In this document: positions 20,639-32,216 of the stretch, piece after piece
Layout of the letters: each line of letters opens with the position of its first letter
Numbering within the stretch: position 1 is the stretch's first letter
Assembly (NCBI GenBank): GCA_015680685.1
Contig: MNCI01008099.1
Location: 500,156 to 564,155, forward strand
Direction of reading: 5' to 3'
DNA length: 64,000 nt
Origin: Gnetum montanum
Lineage: Eukaryota; Streptophyta; Gnetopsida; Gnetales; Gnetaceae
Translations under genes and position numbers: made by a program
Notes under the pieces: model-generated
The model's input: the letters and a program-made list of their open reading frames with translations, nothing else
Told to the model about the DNA's origin: nothing
Databases searched by the model: none

Positions 20639-22900
20639 TATTGGAGCAGGAGGTGTTATGGCAACTACTTGTGGTGGAAGAGGTGTGGATGGATTAGGAG
20701 GATGAAACGAGTGTGAGATTTCTATCAGAGGAGAAGGAGTCCTTATGAAGTACTCCCGAACTTGTTAGTGATGATTGGGGGTTGCGTGACCCATAGAGTC
20801 ACTTGGAGAAATTGGCTGCTGCACATAATAACCATAAGGATCGGGCTGCCGGTAAGGGTACTGTTGTGTTGGCAGTGGCATCCCCCATGACTGTGGGTAC
20901 TGCCACTGCTAATGCTATCCAATGGGTTGTGGTGGAGTTCCACTTGGATAATATGTTAAGGGTTGGTGGAACTGCCTTGGGTTACCTTGTGGGTAAGGTA
21001 ACCTTCGGGGTGTTTGCCGTTGGTTGACTCTTGGATTAAGCACATACACCCCAGACTCCTGTAGATGTGAGATGAAGGGGCAACATCCCTTAGGATGGTC
21101 ATAATGGCAAATCTCACATTCACCATCATCGTCTATGTCAGAATCCTCAACCACATCAGAGTTAGTGATTTTTCCCTTACCCTTGTTATGTGCAGGGCCT
21201 AAATCTCTCCACTTTTTCTTACATTTGTCACTACTTTGTTCTATCTTAGACTCTTCTACAATTTTCAAGACTATTTCAATTCTTGAGTCTAAGGAATCCC
21301 ACATTTGGTCTACCTTAGCCGATACCTCAGTTGTTAATTTTTGGATCGACAAAGTTTTCCGATTCACCAACTCTTCAATTGGTGACTCATCCTCTTCATC
21401 ACAAAATTTCACTTCCTTCTTTCGAAGGGAGGGATCACAATTATACTCTTATACAAGTTCCCTTGTGGGTAGCTCACCCTCTTCTTTTGCCACTTGCTCC
21501 AACAAGCTACGTACTTCATGGGCTCTAAGTTGTGAGAGTCTCCCCTGGGCATAAGTCCTAAGGGTTCTTCTAGTTTCATTCCTTAGCCCATCCATGATGT
21601 GGTGAAGTTGATCCCGTTGAGCATACCCATGGCTTGGGCAACGATGTAACAATGTGTAATAGTGGGCCATGGCAACATCCAAGGGTTCGTGTGTACCTTG
21701 CTTCTAGCCTTGGATCTGCTTATGCAAATTGGACACTCTGGAGTACATTTGATACTTCTCGTTGAACAGTTCTAGCATCGTACACCACCTCCTAATGGTT
21801 TCTAGTTCTAAGGACCAGTACCAGCTCTCTGCTTCTTTGGTGAGTATCCTTAGGAACAACTTAAGTTTTTGCCACTCATTTTCTATATTCTGCAAGGCAC
21901 AGGCATCGTGGAATGCCTGTAAATGATTTTGCGAATCAACATTGGATCCCCCTTCAAACCGTGGGATATTATTCATGTCTAAATGCTTTATCCGGCTATC
22001 CTTTAAATGCCTTGTGGGAATCCTAACTGCCTCCATTATGTTAATCATACTTCGGGTTGCGAGTAGGGGTTCATCATGCTCATCTCTTTCATGACACTTG
22101 TGATGTCTGTGTTGTTCCCTACTCTCCCTACGTCCTTGCCCTTGTCCTCTCTCTCAACTTTCCTGTTGAGGTCTTTCATCTTTCTTACTTTTATCCTCAC
22201 CTTTATGTTCCTGGTGGCTGCACCCAGATGTGGAAGGAGAGGATGAGTGATGTGAAGAAGGGAAAGAAGAAGGGGAACCATCGCCATAACTATGTTTCTT
22301 GCCTTCTCTTCGGCTGCTACAGCCTCGATCGTTGTGACAATCTAAGTGCCCATCCTTAGCATGAGTGGTTGTTCCCTCTGTAAACAGCTGGTGTTCATCG
22401 GCATCAGAACCAGCGATATGTATTGTTGATCGTAGGTTTTGATACTCATCCTCCTCACCATCATTAGGAGGGGAAACATCCTTTGCTAAAGAACCCGTGA
22501 TAAAGGGTTCCTCATCTCCTATTTCGCTAAGGACGTGTGGGACCTTGCCCTTCAATAGTGCATGTTGACTCTCCTGCCTCAAGTCTCTCATACGTTGGGC
22601 ATCTATGGGATAATAATCCCTCATGTTAAAATCCTCTGCAACGTATTCAGCATATAGCTCGGTCATGCCTATCTGTGCCAAGGCACGGAAAAGCATGTGA
22701 GAGATTGATCGATCTACTGGTAACACAATGTTACTTTGCAAGTCTCTCCATCGCAGTTGTTCGTCTTGATGGAGAAAAAAATTAAAATTAGGAATATACT
22801 CATTGGGATGAGTATATGTCATCTTATATTGTTTAGGACTTGGCTGATTTTGGTTATGCGTTTTATCTTGCCGACTGTCTCATGTGTGGTCCTTAGGCAT
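20639..22900 (-). pseudogene. Gag of element E (several frames, broken)
   Basis: The probable start is the ATG at 22900, in frame with the open stretch 22822-22154 after one stop. The Gag core is at about 22048-21450: 'IPRFEGGSNVDSQNHLQAF', 'KLFLRILTKEAESWYWSL', then 'LFNEKYQMYSRV', matching the retrotrans_gag pattern. An open frame at 21412-20915 contains 'CEICHYDHPKGCC', a CCHC-like knuckle, followed by a Pro/Gln-rich tail that leads into the protease frame. A Ser/His-rich linker at about 22300-22150 separates the N-terminal domain from the core. The same core occurs in D and G. It would form the particle shell and bind RNA. Confidence 0.7.
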
Positions 22901-23040
22901 TTTTATGAGAAGAAGGCATTTTTATCGGTGTGCTAAATTCACCAGTATATAAAATTTTTCTTAATTAACCCAAAGGTTCGTTAAGGCTCACAATGATGTG
23001 AGTGATATCCCTTATGTTCTATTCAGTGCACAAACACTTA

Positions 23041-23059
23041 GTCCCCGGCAACGGTGCCA
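23041..23059 (-). promoter_or_regulatory. tRNA-Asp primer-binding site of element E
   Basis: Minus strand TGGCACCGTTGCCGGGGAC, one base inside the LTR. The 3' end of the tRNA-Asp encoded at 8761-8832, with added CCA, is complementary except at one of the first 18 positions. Plant Athila-type gypsy elements are known to use tRNA-Asp. Confidence 0.85.
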
Positions 23060-23060
23060 A

Positions 23061-23907
23061 TGATGAGTGGCGAGGTACCCCTACACTCAACCATACGAAA
23101 TGAGCATAACACGTATGATCCAGTCGAACTCCACAAACTAAATGCCTAAATGCCCCAAGGAACACTTGGAGTTAATCATTCATTATCTTCCCAGACTTAC
23201 TTATTGTTGTCACGGTGTATGGTTAAGTAAGTCCGAGGTATATGATTTTTTTGGTCTTTTCTAGTTTTATCTCCTATGCTATGAGGTGAAGGGTTGAGAA
23301 ACTAACTAACTCTAACTAAGGACCTAAGTATAAATTAACTAGCATCAGCATCCATTCCCACTTATCGTACACACCCTGAACTATGCAACTATGGCTACCA
23401 AATGCTAATCGTTACTGGGATCACCACACNNNNNNNNNNNNNNNNNNNNNNNNNNNNNNNNNNNNNNNNNNNNNNNNNNNNNNNNNNNNNNNNNNNNNNN
23501 NNNNNNNNNNNNNNNNNNNNNNNNNNNNNNNNNNNNNNNNNNNNNNNNNNNNNNNNNNNNNNNNNNNNNNCCTATTCCATGTATTGCAAAGTTTATCCAC
23601 AAAGCTCGTCTTTATTTCTGTTCACAACTTGCGTTCAGGTACAAAGCTGCTCGAATAAAGATCCGTTCACTTGGGGACTCCTACTGTGGGCACATGGAAA
23701 ATATTCTATCTTTGGAGTGATCAAACTGCCAGAGTTTCACTACTTCTAGCCTAGGATGAGAAATGATGGGAGTGCTACCTCTTATTTATAGATTTGGCGG
23801 TGAACTGTGATATCGCGTACGCGATATCGCAGGGGACGACACGATATCGCGTACGCGATATCCCATTGGAGGCGATATCACGACGACCGCGATATCGCGT
23901 CTCATCA
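23061..23907 (-). repeat. 5' LTR of element E (contains a 141-base gap)
   Basis: TGATGAG...CTCATCA. The promoter (inverted) is the best preserved in the window: palindromes GATATCGCGTACGCGATATC at 23809-23828 and again at 23843-23862, with further half-copies to 23900, then TATAAATA (inverted) at 23783-23790. Unknown bases fill 23430-23570. Confidence 0.9.
23430..23570. other. Assembly gap (141 N)
   Basis: Run of unknown bases inside the 5' LTR of element E. Frames crossing it are meaningless. Confidence 0.99.
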
Positions 23908-24314
23908 CCCCCTAGCTACAAATGATGAGAATAAAGTTTGGGCACTGTAGGGATCATATATATAGGTTTTGTGTGACCCAATATCAAGTATCTAGTGTTG
24001 CATCCCACCCAATATTGGGTACTTGATATCGAGGTCCAAGAATATGAATTAAATGGGGTAATTGAGCATAGAAAATGAAGTTCTATGATTGGTTGGAAGG
24101 TTTGAGGTTAGGTCCATAGTTCTAGGATAAGTGGAAAATCAATTTCAAGCATTGAATATGTGAGAAGGTGGAGTCATCAATGTGAAAAGCTTTAGAAGAA
24201 GTAAGAAAAAGGACATTGAAATCGAGGTTGTGGATGGATCAAGTTAAATGAGAATGGAAATTATGAAAGTTAACAATTATGTGCTTGGAAGGTTAAGAAT
24301 GATGTGGTTGTGTT
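23908..24314 (-). mobile_element. Middle segment of element D with decayed internal promoter
   Basis: A 0.4 kb piece of D caught between the insertions E and F. On the minus strand it matches G around 53620-53990. It holds two decayed palindromes (23976-23998 and about 24008-24035, such as CAATATTGGGTACTTGATATC) followed on the minus strand by CCTATATATATG (23955-23964). This is the same promoter layout that precedes ORF2 in G. Confidence 0.7.
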
Positions 24315-25997
24315 TGAAACACCACCAAATTTGGGCTCCTGAGTCTTAATTGCAATTTTTTCTAAGTGTCAAAACTTAACAAATTTTGTCTAAGTGTTGA
24401 GACTATGCTCCTAGTGTTGAAACTATGCTCCAAAGTGTAGTCAGCATAGTTGACATTAACAGTCCAAATTTTCAAAACTATTCTAAGTGTCAATAGTAGT
24501 TGCAAATTCTTTCTAAGTGTCCTGACTACACTCACCCTATTGGGACTACACTCTAGAGTGTAGTTAGCCTTGGAATGACCAGTTTTGCAAATTTTTCGAA
24601 GTGTCAAGATAGAGGCTATTGAGCATGTTTGGCATGGAAGGAATAGATTGGCAAATCTTCTAACTCCTGAGCCTACGCTCCCTACCATGCTTTAGAGCAT
24701 AGTTAGCATAGTTTGCATGAGCACATCATCTCTACCAAATTTTTCCAATTGTTAGGGATATGCTCTCACTTTTGGGACTATGCTCTAGAGCGTAGTTAGC
24801 ATAGCCTACACTGAGCCTCATTTTTTGGCAAGATTTTCCTAACTACTAGGGCTACACTCTAGACAGTAGTCAGTGTAGTCTACCAAAACTACCTCTAGAA
24901 GCCTCCAGAACTCAGCACTAGCCTACATCTCAACTCCAACATTCCGTCAACAAGCAAGATTAACAATTTGCACTTCATTTTCATCCCCCATTTGCCCTTG
25001 AATTGTATCTATGCTTGACACCACTTGAGAGAGTGGGTAGCGTAGTCCCAAAGCATAGTATCCAAAACTACATTGTTTTGCATTATTTCTAGGTATATTA
25101 CGATCTATTTTTCACTTGCACATGTAGTCTTGATAGCATAGTGAAAATCTGGTAGTTTCACAAGGTACAATAGAGCACATCAACAGAACACCATTCACTT
25201 CAGTGGGAGCATAGTTCAAGATAGCATAGTCCCAACTACCCCTCTACCACATGTTACCCAATCCACATCTCATGCTAGCCCTAGGCCTATAAATACCCCA
25301 ATGCTTCATGTTTTATGGGTTGGCATTTTCGATTGGCATTGTGAAGTGATCATTTGGCATCTTAATATTTGGCAAACTTAGGACATACTTAGCATTCTGA
25401 ATAGACACCATTGCACATCATCACAACATTGTTATACACCGCCTAGCACACCTCCGACCACTATAGCCTATAGGACACCATAACAACCAACCCAGTAGGC
25501 TTGTACTTCATAGTGGATGTCTATTCTTCATAGCCAAAGATCCTGAGACTATGACTATGTTGCCTATTATGCCTATTTGTACATGTGTATCTTCTAAACT
25601 TTTCTTATTTGCAGTTAACTATGCTCCCCCTCATTTGGGGTGGTGCAATTTTCTCTTGCTCACATTCTATGCATTTTTTGCATTTTCTCTTGCATTTTAG
25701 CATTCCACTTGCATTTTTCATTATTTAAGCACACATCTATGCATTTCCACCCTTGTCTTCTTGTCTGAAACCTTTGCTATGTTCACATCCATGAGCACTG
25801 TGAACATTATAAAACATCGTGTCCCCCTTAAAAACTTGTTTCATCATAACACCCATAAGTCCCATTTTGATGAAAAGATCATCTTGGGCACCCTACCCCC
25901 ATTCCCAGTAGGCCCTTGTACAAAAGCAGGGTCATGGTTGTGTGACCATGAACCTCTCAAAGTATTGTTGTAGCCTCCAACATTTTTAGTCGCTACA
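24315..25997 (+). repeat. 5' LTR of element F (1683 bp)
   Basis: Matches 42371-43924 throughout. U3 is about 1 kb. Between 24400 and 24900 it holds repeated near-palindromes of the form CTAYRCTCTAGAGYRTAG followed by TTAGCATAG. TATAAATA is at 25288-25295 in the context CTAGGCC-TATAAATA-CCCCA, conserved in both LTRs. About 0.7 kb of R-U5 follows. Eye comparison suggests around 10% divergence from the 3' LTR, so it is an old insertion. Confidence 0.9.
25288..25295 (+). promoter_or_regulatory. TATA box of the element F 5' LTR
   Basis: TATAAATA, flanked identically in the 3' LTR (43230-43237). It would direct the genomic RNA of F. Confidence 0.7.
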
Positions 25998-26001
25998 ATT
26001 T

Positions 26002-26022
26002 TTTGGTGCTCGAAGGAGGGCC
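26002..26022 (+). promoter_or_regulatory. Putative primer-binding site of element F
   Basis: A few T bases after the LTR comes TGGTGCTCGAAGGAGGGCC. Element B has the same sequence with two or three changes. The tRNA could not be assigned. Confidence 0.55.
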
Positions 26023-26194
26023 TTTTCCATTTCCTTCTTCAACCATCCTTTGGTTATTGCCTTGCATGCTCTTTACACCCCATGTAGTTTGGTCCCTATC
26101 ATTGGTTCCCCTAGAACCCACTCGACAACACCAGTGTTTACACTTAGCCAAATTCTAGGCACTCAACAGAGCATAGCTAAGCATAGTCCTAGAG

Positions 26195-26350
26195 TTAGCC
26201 ATTTTTCAACATGTTTACACTTACTCATTTTTCTTCTTCTCTACATTTTAGACTTAGTTATTTTTTTTCATTTTTACACTTAGCCATTTTTTTAGCTATT
26301 ACATACTTAGCCATTTTTTTGTGTTTTAGCACTTAGCTATTTTTTCTTCC
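26195..26350 (+). repeat. Short degenerate repeats of (AC)ACTTAGCCATTTTTT in the leader of F
   Basis: At least five copies of a 20-to-35-base phrase built on CTTAGCYATTTTTT. It lies in the untranslated leader between primer site and gag. Confidence 0.55.
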
Positions 26351-26391
26351 TCCTTTTCATCAACAACATTTTGCATTTCCCCTTGCACCAT

Positions 26392-28960
26392 GAATCCAAA
26401 ATAGCCTTCAACCTCCACTCCAAGTGTAGTTGTTGTCTAGCTCATTTAGCAAGAAATCTAGGTTGACCTTCCTTGGGCTAGGGGCCCTATTTTGGCACAA
26501 AGGAAATCTTTCCAGCAATGCAACCTACTTCCTGAGGTCATGGTGCTCAACGACAAGCAATACAACTTTGTTTGCATAAAACCTCAAGTGAGTTTTCCCT
26601 TAGACCACCAATAAATGGAAGCCAAATGTAGTTATGAGTGCATGCATCGTAACAAGAGGGAATGGTTCCTTTTTTATTTTGAGTTTATCCTGCTCACAGA
26701 AGAATACTAGTGGATGTTGGGCAATCTTATTTGCAACATGGGCCATGAGGTAGGGATAGACTATGAGGAGCCCCTCCAAGAGGAGGTAGATGAGTTTGAG
26801 GCTTATTCTAAGCATGATAACCCATTCCATGCCTAATTCTAGTAGACAACCTCTACTTTTGTTCCTCCATAATCACGTACCCCAGCGTTAATACCCAGGT
26901 CAATGCTTGTGATGGCAACTCATCAAATACACTAGACACACTAAGATGTTGCTCTACCTTTTAGCTTTCCCTTGAGCATACCTTTCACCATCTTTGCATA
27001 GGCTATCTAGCTTGTTCAGCCTATTTAGGTTGTCTAGCCTTCTGTAGTAGTAACCGTTGCACCTATGCAAACCTACATGCACATCATGCACATTCCTCCC
27101 TCATTTTATGTGACTTAGGTTTCATTCATCTTGTCCATCATGTTTCCTTTACAATAGCCTAGCCCAAAAATCTATGATGGGGTTCAAGAGCTATGTCCAT
27201 GGCACAACCCATGCAACATGCATTGCATGTGGTCAGATAGCCCAAAGTTGAGTCATGGACCACCCAACAACCACAACGAGTAGCATAACCCATGCAACCT
27301 GCCACTATAACTATACATGGCTTGGATCAAGCATTCCAACTAATCGAAAGTCTTATTGGAGAGGTCAAGAAACTTAAGGCCACCTCCTTTGAAACCATCC
27401 ATGTGATGAACTTCCACCTGGATGATCCAATCAGTCCTATAGTTCCATCATTACCACTACCTACTAAGGTCCTTCTTCCATAGTTCACCAAATATAGCAG
27501 TGAAGAGGACCCTAATGCCCATCTAGTGACCTTTTGGTTAGAATGCCTCATATTGTAGGCATGGCCAAATGCAATCATTCATGTGTCTACCATGTTCCTG
27601 ACTAGCAAGGCACTAGATTGGTACTATGCACTCCCTAGGGCCTCCATCTCTTATTTGGAGGAAGTGCATACCTAATTTGTCACTTGCTTCAAGTATAACT
27701 TGAAGCCAAAGGTAGCCCTAGACCAGTTGATTCAAGTCAAGCCCGGCTCCTTAGAGCTCGTGTAAAAATTCATTTAGTGATGAAGCACATCACTCAACAA
27801 GATCCATGAGCCTATCATGAAAACACACCTACTAGCCATCTTCAAAGGCATAGTGAATGACTTCATCAAGTCAAAATTGTAATACTTTGCCCCACAATCC
27901 CTAAGTCAACCATTTGCTCAAACCAAGAGCATTTAGCATGCAACAAAGGCTAGCAAGTATTTATCCTATGTGGCCTACAAAAACTTGCACATAAAGAAGA
28001 AGGACAAGGACAAAGGAAAGTAAGCAACCACAAGCATTGCAATGGTGGCCAACGAGGCTAACTTGGCTAGCTTCAAACTAATGGCCAAGCCATACAAAGC
28101 CCCAGCCAACAACAATAAGGTGGTTGGCCCTATCATAGTAGCAAACAACCAATTTGCATCGTCGATGGCCATGGCACCAACTATCATAAGGCTTAACTTT
28201 GAGCACAAGGATATCTTGAAGTATACATCATTGCCCATCAAGTGGTCAAAGTTGTTGGACCAACAACTTCATTTTAGATGCATCCAGTATAAGAAAATGT
28301 TCAAGGATGCTCACAAGTGACATGATCGATATTGCAAGCTCCTCAAAAATCCTTCAGTCACACTGCCTAATGAGCCCCTGGTCCCTAAGAATTTTAGGTT
28401 GGACTAGTTTTGCTAATATCACCAACTACAAGGTCACGATACAGACTTTTGCATGGCATTGTAGGATGATATACAACACATGATTGACAAGGGTGAGTTG
28501 GTCCTTAACGCTACCAACCCAGTGTACCTCTAGAACCAATCAATGAAAGTTTACAATGATCCTCTCAACATGAGTGGTGCTGGGTACATCATCAATGCCA
28601 TTAGTGTTGATGATAACTTAGAACCAATGTAGGAACCATTCATGGTTTGTGTGCCCTCTAGCAACATTGGGTCCTCCTTGACATTAACCAGCTGAACGAC
28701 CCCTTTTTTCATTAGAGCACCACCTTAGGTGCCCATAAAATCTTTTATGATATGTGCCCAATAGCACGTTGCAACTATAATAGCCCAAATACACTTTTTC
28801 CTAAGGGTGCCACAACATGCAAACTCCCCACCTATTGGAAGTCCAATGGTGGGAAATGCATCAATCCTTGCTCATCCAAGATTCCATCATGTAGCAAATA
28901 CCAACAAGTAATTGCGATGGTAACCCAGGAGTCCAACGACCATCTTGCCAATCGAATGCT
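26392..28960 (+). pseudogene. Gag of element F (broken)
   Basis: The Gag core lies at about 27480-27790: 'FTKYSSEEDPNAHLVTFWLE', then 'TSKALDWYYALPRASISYLE', then 'CFKYNLKPKVALDQL', the pattern of Tat-type Gag. Further on, near 28410-28455, 'CYHHQLQGHDTDFC' is a C-x2-H-x4-H-x4-C knuckle, followed by 'DIQHMIDKGEL', a typical Tat motif. About ten stops interrupt it. The upstream part from the ATG near 26392 is an N-terminal extension with stops and no known domain. The short minus-strand frames here are shadows. Confidence 0.68.
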
Positions 28961-29267
28961 TAGGTAGAATTAGGAGCAAAGGGTACTAGGCCCATCAAAG
29001 CTTGTCCCCTTGTCTTCTATCCCAATGGCCCAACCAACCAAGGAGGCCATAGCAACAAGTAAGTAACAACATAGCACTAAGGATCTACCAACTAGCAACC
29101 AACAATAGAGCACTATGGCTCCAAGGCAAACAAAACAAGTAAAGCCCAAATCCCCTCCATGAGAGATTCATCTCTTGGGCCACATGGAGGAGATGAAGGC
29201 CATCAACAACAAGATAGCAAATAATAGAAAATATTTCCTTGATGCATTGGCATGAGTCAAGTAAGCT

Positions 29268-29800
29268 TTGAAACAAAAGAATACAATGTTAAGCCTATAC
29301 AACCTTGTAATGACTTCCTTTGCCCACTATGAAGCATCAGTGTGCGTGTTGACCTCCATTCCTATCATGAAGGACATTCCAATGAACAAACAGTTCATTC
29401 ATACTATGATGTTGCCTCCTTCTCTACAGGAATCTAGTTCAATTCCCATCACGTTTTATGATGAGGTGATCAAGGTGGATCCTAAGAAGGGTTAAGTTAT
29501 TACTGATGTTTATCACCATCCATGTGGGAGAATGCAAAATTTGCATGGTGCATTTCAATGATAGGGTAGTAATCAATGTCGTCCTATACATAGTTGTTGA
29601 CATGCTCAATCTTGCTAAACAAATTAAACCAACAAAGAAAACATGCTTGAAATCCTTCAATGGATCATGTGTGGTCATAAGAAGAACTATCACGATAGCC
29701 TTCGTGGTAGGGAAGAAATTCCTAACCATCGTTGAATTCATAGTGTTTGAGGAGATGTCAAGTTTCAACTTAATCTTGGGTAGGCCCTGGTTAGCCTAGC
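29268..29800 (+). pseudogene. Retropepsin of element F (active site lost)
   Basis: The 97-residue frame 29506-29799 ends 'FNLILGRPWLA', the conserved C-terminal protease motif, preceded by 'IAFVVGKKFLTIVEFIVFEE'. Where D-N-G-S-S-x-N is expected the frame has 'NDRVVIN', so the catalytic Asp is gone. The preceding frame 29268-29495 supplies the N-terminal linker in another frame. It would normally release the Pol enzymes. Confidence 0.6.
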
Positions 29801-30369
29801 TACAAATCGCCTCCTCACTAATCCATTACAAAATCCACCTTCCATATGAAGGTGGAGAGGTTATCATACACAGTGATAATGTAGCTCCTTTGACCATCAG
29901 TAACATTGATACTGAACAAGGGTCAGAGGTGGAGTTCCCTAATGATATGCCTCCCATAGAGGATGAAGGTAAAAAATGTGAAGCTAACTAATCCAAAGAG
30001 CTAATGAGCATCCCTAATCCTTCAGAAGATGCTTTGTGGGTAGAATTTCCCTTTGACATAACTAACAAAGGCCAAGTTGAGTACCTTATCATACCTTCTA
30101 GGCCCTATGCGCCTCCTAACCCACACCAAGTTAGGAAACAATTGCACAACTAAGGCATCCCCTTGGTTTAATAAGTGTTGGGTGCCTGTCTACCTCACTT
30201 CTGTGCATTTTTCCTATTTGCATTTCATTTTCATTTTATGTAAGCTTGGTTGTTCATGTTTTTTCATTATTTTCTTCTTCATCCATTATTCCCTCTATGC
30301 ATTTTCATTAAGTTTACATTTTTGCTTCGTTACTTTTTAGTAGTTTGTGTATACATAAAAATGTCAAAA
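29801..30369 (+). other. Linker region of F after protease
   Basis: Broken coding-like sequence to about 30140 that still reads in pieces ('EDALWVEFPFDITNKGQVE'), then T-rich DNA. No domain recognised. Confidence 0.4.
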
Positions 30370-30680
30370 TTTGTAAACATACATGGCTTTCCATGGCCCT
30401 AAACTAGCATTCTGTGGTCTAGAAAGGCCTTAAACATTGCATGGCCCATCATGACCTAAAATTAATAATTAAATCTCCCTTTATTGCATGGCCTAGAATG
30501 GCCTAAACTACTAGTATGGCCCACCATGCCCCTAAATTGGCATCCCATGGCCTACCATGGTCCTAAACTAGCACCACTTTCCCTTTCAACCCATGCCCTG
30601 AAATGGGCTTAAACTATCGTTGGGGCCAAGAATGGCCTAAAACTATGTGGCCTAAGATGTCCTAAAACTAGCAATTATTT
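30370..30680 (+). repeat. Minisatellite 1 of F (ATGGCC...CCTAAACTAGCA units)
   Basis: About nine degenerate units of 28-45 bases built on ATGGCC(Y)ACCATGG-CCTAAACTAGCA. Related arrays lie at 36440-36560 and 40205-40740 in the same element. Confidence 0.68.
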
Positions 30681-32194
30681 TGCATCAACTCACTACATTG
30701 TTAATATTGAGTGCATAGCAATACACTCCATGTAGCAAATAATCCACTACATATCATAAAAGAATAGTATTAAATGACATGACCATCCACATTATACAAC
30801 AAAAATACATAAAAATACAAAATATGCTTGGTGATAGGGCTACATTAGGGTCTACTTAACCGGTGGTGCCGGGTGGGGGTGGAGGCCCCTCTTCTTCTGT
30901 CGTGCCATTGGGGCCTACAGTGTCACCTGGTGCCTATCAACAACAACAACAACAAAACATAAAACTATAAGAAAATATATGATATGCAACCTAACAAAAA
31001 AAACATAAAAATAAAACAAACTAGCTTGAGAGGGTCCCACATTAACTATGTTTGGAGGTATGCTATCAAGGCCCTCCTCCAAACGTTGAAAGATCTTGGC
31101 CTCTGATAGCCGTGTCTAGTCCTCATGGCCAAAGTCAACACCTGCAAGGGTCTTGTCTTCATCCATAGTGGTCCATGTGAGTGGCTACATCAAAAAGGTG
31201 GTAGACAAAGCCTCCCCTAAGGGCATGGAAATCTCCAGCTCTAGAGAACCACTAACCACTGTGGTGAGCAAAATTTCGAAAGCTTGACTCTCACCAATCA
31301 CCTCAATGAATAACTCAAGGAAATAAGCTTTGACAAAAACTTCTTTGAGTTGCTATGGATATGCATCTCACTCATGCTTATAGTGGTGCTTGCGGTCCTT
31401 CTATGTGTTCCCCCACTTGCACACCTTAGCACTAAATCTTTTCCACTCCTAACCCTTTTGGGCAAGCAAGTCCATTTGTAACCTCTACTCAATGACCTCC
31501 TAGGTGGCCTCATTCTTACCCTAGATTTTTAACTAGTACCTAGCGTAATTGATCTTTGCGGTTTACCAAGTACTATCTCCCTGTGCCTAAGCTGACAAGA
31601 AATCATATTAGGACTAGAGGTCTCCAATCTTCATGTTCTGGCTTGCCATTATCTCCTGAAGCTTCTACATGTGTTTCCATAGGTGCTTGTTTGAGTACTT
31701 GTAGGTCTGTAACTCTTTTTCACTGGAAAGCATACACTTGCTAACTACCTCATATACCAGACAAGGCACTTGCTCCACTTCAAGAGGGTATTCAGGAACA
31801 GCATCCACCTTAGCCACCTAGCTTGGATCATAGCTAAGATTAGAACCTATTGGCATGCAAAAAGAAAATTAACATTAGCCACAGACTAAGCATAAAATTA
31901 GTAAAGAAACCTAAGAAAAAAACAACAACATGCATACTAAGCTCGAGATCCACCTGTTGTATGTTGTCTACCATGTCCTCAACAATGCCTTTCGTGAAGG
32001 CAAACATGTACAACATCTCTACCCATGGCTCCATGTGGTAGGTAGGCACAAGCAGTGGACCATTGGTGGGTGCATCTGTGGTTGCATAACAAAAACACCT
32101 AGCAACAACCAATTAGCCAAAGATATAAGAGCAAACGAGTAAAAACCAAATGGAAACTTAAAGTGCTTACCAAGTAAGCCCTTAGGTGTGAGTG

Positions 32195-32216
32195 AGGGGG
32201 GGAGGGGGGGGGGGGA
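32195..32216. repeat. G-rich homopolymer tract
   Basis: Two runs of G separated by A. A similar tract is at 32771-32789. On the minus strand they lie in exons of the antisense gene and would encode Pro-rich segments. Possible G-quadruplex or polymerase slippage site. Confidence 0.6.

Larger units (their letters stand above)
16696..23907 (-). mobile_element. Element E: full-length non-autonomous gypsy-type LTR retrotransposon (gag-pro only)
   Basis: Two LTRs (16696-17689 and 23061-23907) begin TGATGAG and end CTCATCA. A 5-bp target duplication CCCCC flanks them (16691-16695 and 23908-23912). A tRNA-Asp primer site adjoins the right LTR and a GGGGG tract adjoins the left LTR, so the element reads right to left. 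The 5.4 kb interior holds gag and protease in 22900-19598 and 1.9 kb without coding potential. There is no RT, RNase H, integrase or ORF2. It lies inside element D. Size 7212 bp including a 141-base gap. Confidence 0.92.

Noticed and set aside
23383-23749. Frames of 65-115 residues around 23.4 kb
   Set aside because: They cross the 141-base gap inside an LTR.
23809-23862. Origin or iteron array
   Set aside because: Position just upstream of the LTR TATA box and recurrence in every related LTR point to a promoter element.
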